Shown here piece by piece: positions 1 to 11,700 of a DNA stretch of 64,000 nt. The notes under the pieces are model-generated. The model was not told where the DNA came from, did not search any database, and was given only the letters and a program-made list of their open reading frames with translations. The stretch is from Saccharina japonica (Eukaryota > Sar > Phaeophyceae > Laminariales > Laminariaceae): the NCBI GenBank assembly GCA_008828725.1, contig MEHQ01003258.1, positions 207,305 through 271,304 of the forward strand, read 5' to 3'. The stretch's first letter is position 1; the number at the start of each line of letters is the position of its first letter. The translations under genes and the position numbers were made by a program.

Positions 1-1019
1 GCGTCCCCACTGCTGTGTATACTCCGAATGCCCGTATATACTACGCTGTACAATAACTCTGCTGCGCAACGCGATGGTGAGGTTCGACGACGTGACACGT
101 GTGTGCGTGCTTGATTTTAATTTTTTGCGTGAAAATGTGACCGCAATTGCATGGATTTCCTCCTGGTGAACCACTGCACACATATAGGAACACGAAGAAA
201 GCACCGACTGTGGTTGGTCGTGTCACAAAGGCCAACGTGTGAAGCGGGGTTGTTATTGTATGCTGAGCTTAATTCGACGAAATCCTCGAGCTCACAGCTA
301 GCTGTTGTTTTTTATTTATTTTAATAATATTGTTGCAGAGCTACTGCTGCTGTTGTAGTGTCTTTCTTGGCTGCGCGGACTTAAAAAAATAAATGCGGAG
401 GAAGTGTGTGCTTGTATGACCGTTGTCCTGCCCCTGCTGAGAGTACGCATAGTATTATATCTTCGTTCCTACTTTCTAGGTGGGTAGGAAGCACGGCACA
501 CACGCACACACGTATGCACACCGTTCGTGGTGGTCACAGCAGGAAGGGCTTGAAGTGCGACTGCTGCTGTCCCACGGCAACCATATAGTAGACAGTTCCA
601 TGGACAGTGCATTTGTTTTCGGACATGCTACAGGAGCAGCGGCCAGCGGCCAGCGGCCAGCAGCAAAGCATAATCTTGAACTGTGTGGAGTTTGCATTGT
701 TCTGGCAGGATCTAGCTTGGCGGAAACATTTCCCGTACTGTAGTTACTTGCCAGTTTTCGCAACTTCGAACGCCCACAGCACGCGCTACGGACCTCAGCC
801 GGGGCCCAAACTTGAGGCGTGTGTACCCGCGGGCCTTCTGCATTCCTCACAGCTAAGAGCCTGAGAAACGACCCCCAGCCGGAAGAGGAAACAATAAATG
901 CCGTGGTCCGAAAAAAGTCAGTATCATACATACAATTTCACTATCTAGTTTCAGTACGAAATTCGCTATAAAATACCTTCGAAACCTTCTGGCAGAGCCA
1001 CGCTCTCCTGGAACCGAAG
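1..1019. other. Intergenic, no gene recognised
   Basis: Open frames on both strands overlap here but none resembles a known family or shows splice-bounded coding structure. A short CGGCCAG direct repeat lies near 640-660. Nothing else is supported. Confidence 0.5.
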
Positions 1020-3752
1020 AGAGGTGGTGCATACTGGTGTCCAAGTTCATGTCCGAAGACCACGCCGCCGTTTCCGCGGCGGCGGCGGCGGCTGCAGCAC
1101 TGACGAGCGCCACCGAGGTGGAGGGTGGAACCCCCCCCCATGGCGCCCGGACGACGAGTACGAGTCCGAGGTGCTCTTCGACGTGATCAGCTCCCGTAGC
1201 GCCCTCTCAGGTCAGGAAAAGACGGCCAACGGTTTTCCCACCTGCAGTCCATCATCCACACCGCCATCGGGCGGGAGGAGTTTGTAAAGGGCATGCCAGC
1301 TTTCTGGGGGAGAATCGGCGACGAGCCGGACGCGTTCCCGGCAGAGTTATGGCAGCTCTTCATGTAGTCGAGTCTCACCACATTAGGGGAAACGTGCCGG
1401 CTGGTTTGCGACATAGGGGAGGCTCATCACCGCAGGGGCTATGCGACAGTGGCGGCCGCGGTTGAAGGAGGTTAACCGAGAGGTGAGGCAGTGTGGGGTC
1501 GCCATACCCGGTGGAGTGGAGCATGGGTCTCAAGGGTAGAATGCTGAATCAGACGGGCAAGTGGCTCGTCCTCACAGACTGTACCAACGCCTTCAGCACC
1601 ATCAAAAGGAAGGCGATGGTTGCAGCGGTGGCCAACTGTGTGTCAGCGCTCACGCCGTTTATGGCCAAGTGCTATGGCACAAGACCCGTTGACTTTTGTT
1701 TTTCGGATGGACTTCGGGGAGACCAGGACGATCACCTTCTCTAGTGGTGTCCAACAGGCGGACCCCATGGGGTCGGCCATGTTCTGTCTGGTGTTACGAC
1801 CAGGGCTGAATTACTTCCGCGTTGAGTTTGAGGGAGACATAATAGAACCCTTCGCGTACATGGATAGTGTCTCTCTCGGCCTTATGAGGATCCCGCCTGA
1901 CACGGACAGAGCCTTTATTTGCCTTCCTACGGCAAGAGCTAGAAGACATTGGCATTGTGGTCAACCCTACCAAGACCGTGGGGCTACCACCCAAAGGGTA
2001 CGCCCCGACGGCGGAGGAGATTTTTCTCCTGAAAAGAGTTGATGTCAGCATCGCAGGCGAAGGAGGAGCGACGGCGGTACAGTAGATGTCTCGATCGGCA
2101 CAGACGAATACGCGATGGACCGAAAATTGGAGGTGGTGAGGGACGAGGGAACGGACCGTCTAGCGCTCTGCCTCGCTAACGGGCCGGACAAGCAAGCGGC
2201 GGCCGTCATCGTCATTGAATCCCTCGGGCAGAGGGCAAGTTATCTGGAAAGGACTCTGAACACGAGGCTGTCCCTCGAAGCATGCAGAAGAGCGTACAAC
2301 GGAGCGCAGTCGGCGTACAAACAGTTCCTGGAGCTACCCGGCGCGGAGGAGACACAGGACTTTTTCCGGGACGGGTGCCCCAGCAACCAGCTGACTCTGA
2401 AACCTCACGAGCAAGCCCAAGCACGACTTTCTCCAGGAGCAGGGGGATTAGGGCCACCGTCGACGGAAACGAGGCGAATGTCTTCCTCCATTGGAAGCAG
2501 GGTGGGAACCCTACCGGAGATTCTAGCAGACCTCACGGGGTCGTTAGGAGACCAAGCGATATGGGAGCTCCCCGAATCGAGCATCATTGCTCAGCTAGGT
2601 GGCAGTTTGCGGGAGATTCGAGACACATAGGGGGTCTCAAAGGAGGTGATGGCAGGAATTGTCCCCGAGTCTTGGTTGGAATGGGGTCTAGGTGTAAAGG
2701 GGGACTGGGCCCCAAGGGATCCCAGAGACCGGCATGCTAGTCGTGCACGACTCCGTCACTGCGAACTCCACGAAAGCTCAACACAAGTTGGGCAAGTTGG
2801 TCAACTAGGGCAGGCATGCTCCCCACACAGCCTTGCTAGATCAGCTGCCGGAGACGTCGCGCCCACAGGGAACGGGCGACCCGCTTGGGAAGTACGAGAC
2901 GAAGGCCCTCGCCAAGGCTCGTCACAGGAGCCTCCAAGGGGCAGGAGTAACCGCATGCCTTCGGGCGAGGCCCACACACTCGTTCCGGGTCATACCTGCA
3001 GCAGAGTTCGCGGGCATGGGAAGTCGCTTCCTGGGGATCGAGGAGCACGTGGCAGTGAGGTGCCCCTGATGCAATGCAGTCAACGTGGACACCCGGCACG
3101 CACGCATCTGTTCCAGAGCTGGAACTCAAGTGAACCAGCACCAATCATTTCTCCACGCGATCTCCCGCACTTTGAAGCGGCTCGGAGTTCCACACCAAGT
3201 TGAGAGCGGCGAACGGTTCACTGCGTCAACGAACCAACGGATGGATATCGTGGTCAGGAGAGGATCTTCGAGACGCTCCGGACAGGGAGTATAGGGACAA
3301 GTCCATCCTGCTGGACGTCATCCATGCAGACCCACAAGCGCAGGCACACCTGCGAGGAGGAAGTGCTGATCACTACATCCGAGGTGCGCAAACGTCAACA
3401 CATACGCTCGTCCGGGACCTGTGTCCTTCGACGAACGGAGCCACACACTTGCCAATTTAGCGGTGGGAAGCCTTCGGCACCTCGGAGTAAAAGGCAGCAA
3501 CCTTCTCGACAAGCTAGCAGCTAGCGTCATAGGGGGGAGGGATGGAGGATCCATGGCAAGGAAGGGGGTGGCGAAGGAACGTCTACTACAAATGATCTCG
3601 GTGACCACACATATCATCATTTCAAGGAGGGTGTCGCGGTTTAAGCTCCAGCTTAGGGGCCGCCAGGAAACAGATGGAGCTGTGGAGATGGACCCTAGTG
3701 AGATCGTAGGCGGCGATGCTGTCGTCTCCGATTCTGAAAGAAGAGCTTGAAA
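1020..3752 (+). mobile_element. Decayed LINE-like non-LTR retrotransposon (RT plus restriction-like nuclease)
   Basis: The plus strand holds one degraded polyprotein spread over all three frames. The reverse transcriptase core lies at about 1,500-2,040: a palm motif 'VLTDCTNAFSTIKRKA', then 'SGVQQADPMGSAMFCLVL' (the QQGDP motif with G changed to A), then 'FAYMDSVSLGL', where the catalytic YxDD reads YMDS and so has lost an aspartate. Thumb and linker sequence follows at 2,115-3,050. A CPxC...H...C knuckle (about 3,060-3,115, interrupted by a stop) and a 'MDIVV...SILLDV' segment (about 3,240-3,320) fit the restriction-like endonuclease that follows RT in early-branching LINEs such as the R2, NeSL and CRE groups. 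The frame ends at a stop near 3,750. Several stops and shifts interrupt it, including a TAG near 1,366, so it cannot make a full protein. The 5' end is uncertain; similarity is convincing only from about 1,240. The family assignment rests on motif order, not on a search. Confidence 0.8.
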
Positions 3753-5430
3753 AGCAAAATATTGAATTGATTGCTGTAGATGACCTGAAAATGATGAGTA
3801 GTAGCCGCAGAACTGCTGTATTTGTACTAGTCGTAGGTGCCGATACTTTCTCGAAGCAGTGATGTTGCAGCGTTGCTCGTTCAGCAGTAGTCGAAGTAGA
3901 TGTAAATCCTGGTGAAATAAACTGAATTAGCTGCGAAGAAGAAGCGCTGAGGATACCTTGTGTAATCAACGATGATGATGGCGAAGTTCAGCAGTTGTCG
4001 TAGGTAGAATATGAAGAACTTGAAGTCCTATGAAGTCGGAGGTGCTATCTCCTTGTAAGCAAGAAGTGTTGTCCCTGTGCTAAGCTGATAGTAGCAGATA
4101 AACCGACAGGAGTTGCCTCTCCCGTGGCAGGCTATGTAGCCGATTTCATCAACGGCCTGGCTGCGTGATGCAGCAGCTGGTTGGCCTTCTCCCCCATACA
4201 AAATGGACGAGGATGAGTTTTCCTTCCGAATATAAATTCGTTCTTCCGCGTAAACGTGTCAAGACGTTGCTGGAAATGGATGCCTAGACGTAGGCAGGAG
4301 GTTATTCCCCCGATGCTACGCGGAGTAGCAGATTCGTCAACGACCTGGCTGAACGTTGCAGCACGTGTAGATCTGCTCGTCGATACTTTCACGAGGACAA
4401 ATATATTTGTACGCACTTCGCGCATAGTAGCTTGAAGAAACGGTTTTGATAACGACTTCACGCGTATAACTAGCGTGGAACCGGCTAGACACTAGCTTTA
4501 GTTGTGATGGCGGAGAAACAGAGGCCTTGTAACGTTTCTTCGTACTTTATAGCGTGGAAGTAGTGTGGAACTAGCTTCGCGTGTGATGAGCAGAAAGAGT
4601 TTTGTGACGTGTTTCGCGCTTACAGCTTCAAAGTATGATAGTATCGAAAACAAAGATTTGCGTGCGTTTTTACAAAAATAGTCGTGTGACATAGTTTTAC
4701 ACTTACGGCGCGAAAACGATGTGGAACGTACGAGTACGAGTTTTGCGCACAGAAGCGTGAAACCGGACTCATTACTCGTACATGCTACCCGTGTGAATGC
4801 GTGACAGCAGTCTCCTTACAAGTTCGTTCGACTGGCAGCAAGGAAAAAACCCAGAAACGGAAATGTTTTCAGCGCCATCCAAAATGAATATGTTTCACCA
4901 AAACAAATTGCATGATGATCGTATAGCCTATCACAGCACTTCTCCGTGATCACATTTTGAATATCTTGTCTAGAATGTGATTTTCATAGCCTTTGAAAAA
5001 TAAGTGTAATGAAAATAGGCCATTTGGAATCCCACACGAAATATGCCTTCGAAGGTGAATACTAAACAAAAAAGATACGAAAAACAAAAAGACGCAAACG
5101 CGAACTTTCATTTTTACTCACGGCACTGTTGGACACAAACGGCGTGTGATTTGTTGCCTTCGTTCTTTCAGTAAAGGTATCGGCAGAATAAACAAAAAAC
5201 AGATCTATCTCAGATGCGGACCCCTGTAGTTATTGTTCTTGTTGTTCGAGTGAACACAAACTGCAGCAGGATGAAGCGGTGGACTTGTATACTACCAGGT
5301 ATCGTATGTGTGCAGAGGTACGTATAGTTCTTTCATACGATTGATTGCGGATTGAATGAGTATCTATCACCAAGCTTCACAGATAGGCGGGGCGGCCAGC
5401 CGACAAACGAGTTCTAATGACAAACCCCGT
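3753..5430. other. LINE 3' flank and intergenic DNA with a short internal repeat
   Basis: No gene is recognised. Two related stretches about 190 bases apart (near 4,141 and 4,331) share a 'TCAACGRCCTGGCTG' core followed by a GCAGCA run, so this may be the LINE 3' UTR or a separate decayed repeat. From about 4,500 to 5,430 I see only AT-leaning non-coding DNA. Confidence 0.4.
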
Positions 5431-5611
5431 GCGTGCATCAAGAATGGGGTTATTCCGTGGATTATTGCTTGAATGGAATCGGTAGGAGGGGGAGTGGGTC
5501 ACAGCCAAACTCGACCGCATGGATAGCAACCCCTCTACATTCTATGCTATTCGCTCGTATACGAAGTTTGTACGAACCCGTAGCGAACCCTAGGAAACTG
5601 TTCTACATAAA

Positions 5612-5973
5612 GTACTGGAGGTTTGGAAGCCACCCTGGAAAAAAACGCCACATAATATCCCGCAACGCCCTAGGGCTGCCTGCTCTGGGGCTTGCAGATC
5701 GAAGAGAAAGCGAAGCCAGCTTGTTGTGCGGTCGACAGCCAGGAGGGGGTACTGATGCTGGAAACGCCGTTGGGGGACAAAGATACTTACCGTTACAAGC
5801 TTCATCTGTTTCGATCCACGGTCTGTGCGCAATTTCCGAACCCGTGTCAACATAAACAGTGACTCGTGACGTACGTAGGAGCTACTATTGTTGTTCTTCT
5901 TAAGTACTTCGAATTACTGTAGCGTTGGGAGCCACCCTGACAAACAACGCCACGTAATATACGGCAACGCCCA
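5612..5973 (+). repeat. Two imperfect direct copies of a ~70-base repeat
   Basis: The stretches at about 5,612-5,685 and 5,902-5,973 share the order AAGTACT..., GGGAGCCACCCTG, AACGCCACRTAATAT and GCAACGCCC, then diverge. Distance between copies is about 290 bases. Their frames are not conserved, so this is a DNA repeat rather than a coding repeat. Confidence 0.6.
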
Positions 5974-8073
5974 TTCGAGTCAAGAGCATGCATCCTGCAG
6001 CGACCGCACGATCCTTTGCAATTGGCGGGCAACGATCTTAATAACGCCGTTAACAATTTCCGCTGATCGACCTATGGCTCGAAGATGTGATCCCACTTTT
6101 GTTACAAGCGATACGCTGAGGGAATTTTGCGAACGATTTTGCTGCTCGTACAGACTCTTGCACGAGCGAAGTTTGCTCGCCCGGGTGCGGGTGGGGCGCG
6201 TAACACAAGGCGCAGGGCTCCGTTGAAGCCGAAAGTCGGCCCAGACTGCTTCTACAGGTGTCGGCGATCGATTCTCGCTGCGCGCGGTATACGCGCGGTA
6301 TGCGCGTCAGGTTTCAGGGAAACAATGCCGTGGATTGGAGCCTCTTTAGACCCGGGGTCAGACAGACAGGTTTGGGGTTTCCGATATACACAACCCTAGG
6401 TAAACCTAGAACATCACTTCGGGTGTGAGAAAACAGCGCACAGACAGGTAGCCCCTAACGCTGAGTATGGAATCGCATCTGGGATTATACCCACCCGAGG
6501 AATGCAGTGACGACACCCCGTGTGGAATCTCTCTACGACCAGGGCTGTGAGTTGGCTGGCTATGATTCACCGACTAGCTATTAGTTGGCTACGTATTGTA
6601 TTTGGTTGCGTTTGGTATGCTACGGAGTTGTATGTTTGTACGTGTTCGTATCTATCTAACTGACTGGTTTGTGACCGACTTGTGATTTTATCTTTGAATA
6701 TTAAATCTGTTAATTAGCATACTTCGCATCCAACTATGTTCTAGCCGTCCAGTCGCAGCCCTATCCGTTAAGCCCCGTCCTACAGTACAACAAGAGTGTA
6801 TGTTTGGTCGTTCCCTGCCTGAAAGTGGTGTAGGTTTCTCCTCGTGTGATGTTTCTCTAATCTGTTTTTCATCGTGGATGTTTCTGCAAGGTGCCTGAGT
6901 TACGCGTGCTGTGTCGTCTACTACCCCGCACAGGCGCAACGGTTATATTACTTGGGATTTCGTCTTCGTGCATGGTGACAGGTACGTTGTCGACGTCGGA
7001 TGTTTCTTCGTCTGGTACCGCGGTTTCAGATTTTGCTGGTACCAACCTGTGTATCGTGAAACAGGCCGGTGCAGTATTCCCCACTCCAGTATAAATAACG
7101 TTATTGTTTAAGCTACCGTAAGTTCTACCAATAGCCACGTTTACGGCCAAACCGTTCAAAGGGTACTTGCTACTTGGCTCCTTCTGTAAAAAAGACCCCT
7201 ACAGCAACTGGCATCACTACCGCTGCCATCATATGTGGCGGTCAGTTAGGATACTATCGCAAGCACTATCAACGGTTCAGATAAGCACCCCTTACTACAA
7301 TACGCATACAGCCACACACCCATTTTCGGCGAGAACTCGATAGCTTGCTTTGCCTCCGAAGCCAGCGCTATGCTCAATGTCTCCGTTTCGCAAGTGGTCC
7401 GGTCTATGCGTGCTACGTACCTTGCTTGACAGCAGGACAACTGCAACAACTGCTGTAAATATATAGTTGTATATTTTACGTACACATATAATAGCGCAAG
7501 CAACTTCGTACGCGCCTCGAGTCAAGCCTCACCAAGCAGGCGACAGCCGGCAAGCCTCCATAGCTCACACCTACGAGTATATCTTAAAAATAGCCTGAAT
7601 AAGGCACGGCACTAGCAAACCCCTCATTTTGTGGCTGCTTCCCTCCAACACTCGTCCATGCGCTCGAGCATTCACCAACCGGCAACGTATTTCATGTAGA
7701 CAAGGGCTCGTGGTGCTCGGCCAAGCCCATCGTACATCAGGAGCAGATGTTCCGTCGAGCGCAGTGATGGGTTGTGGTGACCGCTAACTAACCTTCAACG
7801 GGATATATCGCGGGCCTCGTCCGAATATTGGCACCAGCTCGCAGCGCTCTACACGCCTCCACGATCCGCGCCAATGTCGTCTAGCTTCATCCCCGCTGTT
7901 TCAAAAGGAATCATACCTGTCGAATGAAGGAAAGGGATGGTTGGTTCGTTGGTATCCCAGAAGCGGTGCCGAAAAGATGCTCGAAACACGTACCAGGTGA
8001 TGATGTACAAAACCGCCATGTTGAGTCCATATGGCACGATCCAACACCATGGACGTAGCGCGAATGAATGAAA
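5974..8073. other. Intergenic, no gene recognised
   Basis: Open frames of 60-112 codons occur on both strands but overlap each other and show no family motifs. A minus-strand frame at 6,869-7,159 is acidic and ends in a basic run, but no domain can be named. Confidence 0.4.
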
Positions 8074-8540
8074 CTAGCCGTACGGCCACGGCTCCGCCCG
8101 TGGCGTTAGCCTTGCATTTCCCGTAGTAGTATGTACACCTGGTATGGTAGTACTCGTATGCTGTGATGTACCACTCTGAACGGAAACGTGCGGACCATCG
8201 TGTGTGCTGGTATCGAGCCGGGGCATGTCCGTGTTTGTCCCCGCGTTGTTGGAGTTGTAGGTGTATGGAAGGATTTATGATTCATGGATGGGGACTTATC
8301 ATCTCTGGGTGAGGCGAGAGATCGACCATGAGCCCCAACCAAATCGGCAATCAGCAATCAGCCAGTGCGGTTGGGGTTTCCACACATTGCGGGGCTGTAT
8401 CGACCCCGGGGATGTCCGCTTTCGTCCTCGGGTAGTTTTCGTCCCCGGGTACATAGAGTTGTAGATGTATGGAAATATTTATGATCCGGGGATGGGAGTT
8501 TATCGTCAACGGGTGCGGCGGGACCTGTAATGTGTGTTGC
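8074..8540 (-). mobile_element. Non-autonomous Helitron, copy 1 (3' end at 8,074)
   Basis: Read on the minus strand, the element ends in a 7-bp stem hairpin (GCCACGG / CCGTGGC, loop GCGGAG, plus-strand 8,085-8,104), a short spacer and CTAG at 8,077-8,074, followed by a T. A hairpin just before a terminal CTRR with insertion before T is the standard Helitron 3' end. The inner part has two copies, about 200 bases apart, of a GC-rich unit (near 8,250 and 8,450) that also forms the body of the copy at 18.9-19.6 kb. About 120 bases next to the terminus match that copy. The 5' end (TC preceded by A) could not be fixed, so the right border is approximate. No Rep/helicase sequence is present. Confidence 0.75.
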
Positions 8541-8733
8541 ACAGTCTAGGAGCGCGTGCACATACATGGCTGTCGGCCGACTCGCAGGAGTGTCTCACAG
8601 AAGTGTACCACAAGGTCAACGAATTGCAAGCGGATACGTACTTTATATTGCTTTCGATAAAGTAGAAGGCGTTACACTGGAAACATTTGGAGGATTCCGG
8701 TACTGGAAATACCGATCACGCGTGCAGTCTGCT

Positions 8734-11700
8734 CTAACCGGAAAATATCGCCGCCAGCATCATCGAGGGGCCGAATACCGCCAGAGGCCAGGTCGGACCC
8801 TTGTCGTACAAAACCTCGGCCAGAACGGGGGTCAGCATACCTGGCATCGGACAGAGAAAGTCATCAAGAGAGCGTGCAGCCATCGCACGTCATACATATA
8901 ACTCATAATAATACCGTGACCGTGTGCAACTGCCTGTGACCCACAGGGGCACGAGGCAAACCCAACTGTCAGCACACCACAGTACCTTCTCTTACATCCA
9001 TGTGTGTTCGCATGCCAAAAATCCATTAACAGACGGCGGGGCGAGGTTTGGCAAGGAATGCCGAGGATGGAAAGTGTTTGCCGGGTACCATCACCGAAGC
9101 ACGTGCGGGATTTCCCATTGATTTCAGACAATTACAAGTTGCCAGTGCTACGGCACGTCACGACTGCAATAGAAAGTACTCTACGTGCTGTAATATATAA
9201 ACAGGTGTGTGATTGGCGAAATGCACGCATGTTCGATAGTCGGCATTTTCGTCTGATTACCAGGCCAGGGGTTGGGCAACGAACACCACACAACTGCTCA
9301 CAGCGTGTCCGAAAAGGCCGGTGGCCATGCGGGTACTTTCTGCGGCCAACGACACACTCACCTCCGATGCGCCCCGAAATCACCGCGCCGCCCATTGCCA
9401 CTGCGCGATGCTTAGTGATAAATAGCTCCGGTGTGACAACCATGATGACGAGCGTCGGTACCCCTAGTAATAGGGAGACGGGCCAGAGACACGAAAGTCT
9501 GTTATGGTACAAAACAGGTTTTGATGTCCTGTGGACGAGACAATTTATCAACGCTCCCAGCAACTGAGGGGGATTGCTATATAGGGATTTCAAGGAGAGT
9601 CTCGTGCACTACGTACGGTACCATATTGTTACACTCGGTTGTTTGGACACCAAGTGCATCAGGGTTCAAGGCCTACCCGCAAGCTTAAGGTTAGCCAGGT
9701 TTTGATGTCCTGTGGACGAGACAATTTATCAACGCTCCCAGCAACTGAGGGAGATTGCTAGATAAGGATTTCAAGGAGCGTCTCGTGCACTACGTACGGT
9801 ACCATATTGTTACACTCGGTTGTTTGGACATCAAGTGCATCAGGGTTCAAGGCGTACCCGCAAGCTTAAGGTTAGCCAGCTTAGTCCAGGCGCAGGATCC
9901 GGTTTGCTTAACATGCTGGCCACGGTATCCCACTCTTGCCACCGATGTGGGTACCACCTCGCCGTTCGGTAGCTGTTATGCATGTGCATCATGCACAACA
10001 ACATACTGTTTTCATTTTCATCCCGCCCAAGTAGAGTATCAACAGATCGAATGTACACCAGTGTCAAATCCGAAATAAACGCGCTTTTCAAGACGCAGAA
10101 CACCCACATCAGCAGACACTCCACAGCGCAGCACGATTCAAATGAATACCGCTCACCAAATCCGAAAGCGGCCGCAATAGACGCTGGGAGGAAGAGCACC
10201 GGAGTACCGTACGACAGGGCCATGAACAGTATTAGCACCGCCGTTGCGAAACAAGACCACTTCAAGGTGCCCACGCGACCGAGCTGATGTTCGGAACACA
10301 GCCACATCGCAAGAAAAACGGCTGGGGAGAATACGTAAGCGGTGAGAGGGCGGGAATATCGTTTCGTTCAAGAGCACTTGATCGACGTGGCGACGGATCA
10401 GACTCTGGTCTACGTAATCCGCGCGGCTGTTGTCCGCAAGTACATTTGTTTGACATCCATGATCGATTGGGCTCCGAGCTCAACAATCAGTCACACACAT
10501 TCCACGACAATAGCTAGCATCTCTCCGGCATCCCCCTTTCTAGAGATCAAGATAGCAACCCCTCCCCTCGCTACCACGCCTTGATTCCTTGTTAAATCAC
10601 GCACCCGGGATCACCACCACTCCAAGAACGGCACTAAAGATGTACACGAAGCTTTCCGTCTGACCGAAGACCTCCTTGTAATACTTGGGCAACAGAAACG
10701 TCAGGCCGTAGAAACTGAAAAGGACGGAGCGAATGGGAGTGCTTAAGTCAACTGACACTTTCGAACGGTGCTTCTCTCGGACGTGCGGCCAAATTATTGT
10801 GGAACGCGTGTGTTTCTCACTATTGCCTTAATATACCTCGCACAAGCGACGGTGTCACTGTCGGCTCAGCGGACCTAGACAAGCGGCTGACACACAGCAA
10901 AGGACTGTCATCTGTCATCAAGACTTTTGGTTGTTCGATTCATCTCAACACAATCTTTAGCAATCATGTCCTAGCCGTATATATCTCGATCTGGTTTCCC
11001 ACGCAGTCCAGTTAGTAAGCCCTCAAACAGAACGACAATGTTACAAACGACAAGACGCCTATTTTCCTCGGAAAGAACGGCTGAGGCTAGCATACACATA
11101 CTCGCAAGCCACGAGGCATTCCGTCCACTGCCCGCGCCAACGTGCTGCAGTCACATCAGGAGCGAAGGCCTTCACCACGCGCACTATATTATTCTCGCAC
11201 ATCAATACAGTTTCACACAGTAACGTACAACAAAACGGTAGGAACACTAACCAGAACAAACGTTCCCACCTCGTAGTCATGAAGAACCAGACCATCCAGC
11301 TGCGATACCGACAATCGCGAGACCCGAAGCAGACAACGAGAACGGGAGCGAGCCCAGCAGAGAGAAAAAACGAGGGGTGGCTCGAATGGGTGTAAACCAG
11401 ATCTGTGCAATTGGTCAATTAGATGATCGATCACGACTCGGCCTTACTCAGCCACCCAGGTGAGAGTACTTGGCCGCGGTAGAAACTACAGATCTGCTCG
11501 ACTGGTTATCAGAAGCACTGCCTTTGAACAGGGAGCAGAGGCGATATACAGGAGGTGGACACTATGGCGCGTGTTTAATAGTAGCACTGTTAACCGCATC
11601 CAACCAAGGCAGCCTTCATGTTGCGGCCGCCTGCTGATCAATACCACAGTCCGGTATATACCACCCACATGGAGATTGTCGCCCTTCGCAAAGTTGGCGT

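Noticed and set aside
6869-7159. Acidic minus-strand frame as part of a Copia-type fossil
   Set aside because: The acidic-then-basic composition resembles some pol spacers, but no RT, integrase or LTR can be seen nearby, so no element is named.
9004-9567. 187-codon plus-strand frame as a gene
   Set aside because: It is antisense to a well-supported transporter exon and intron and has no family resemblance.
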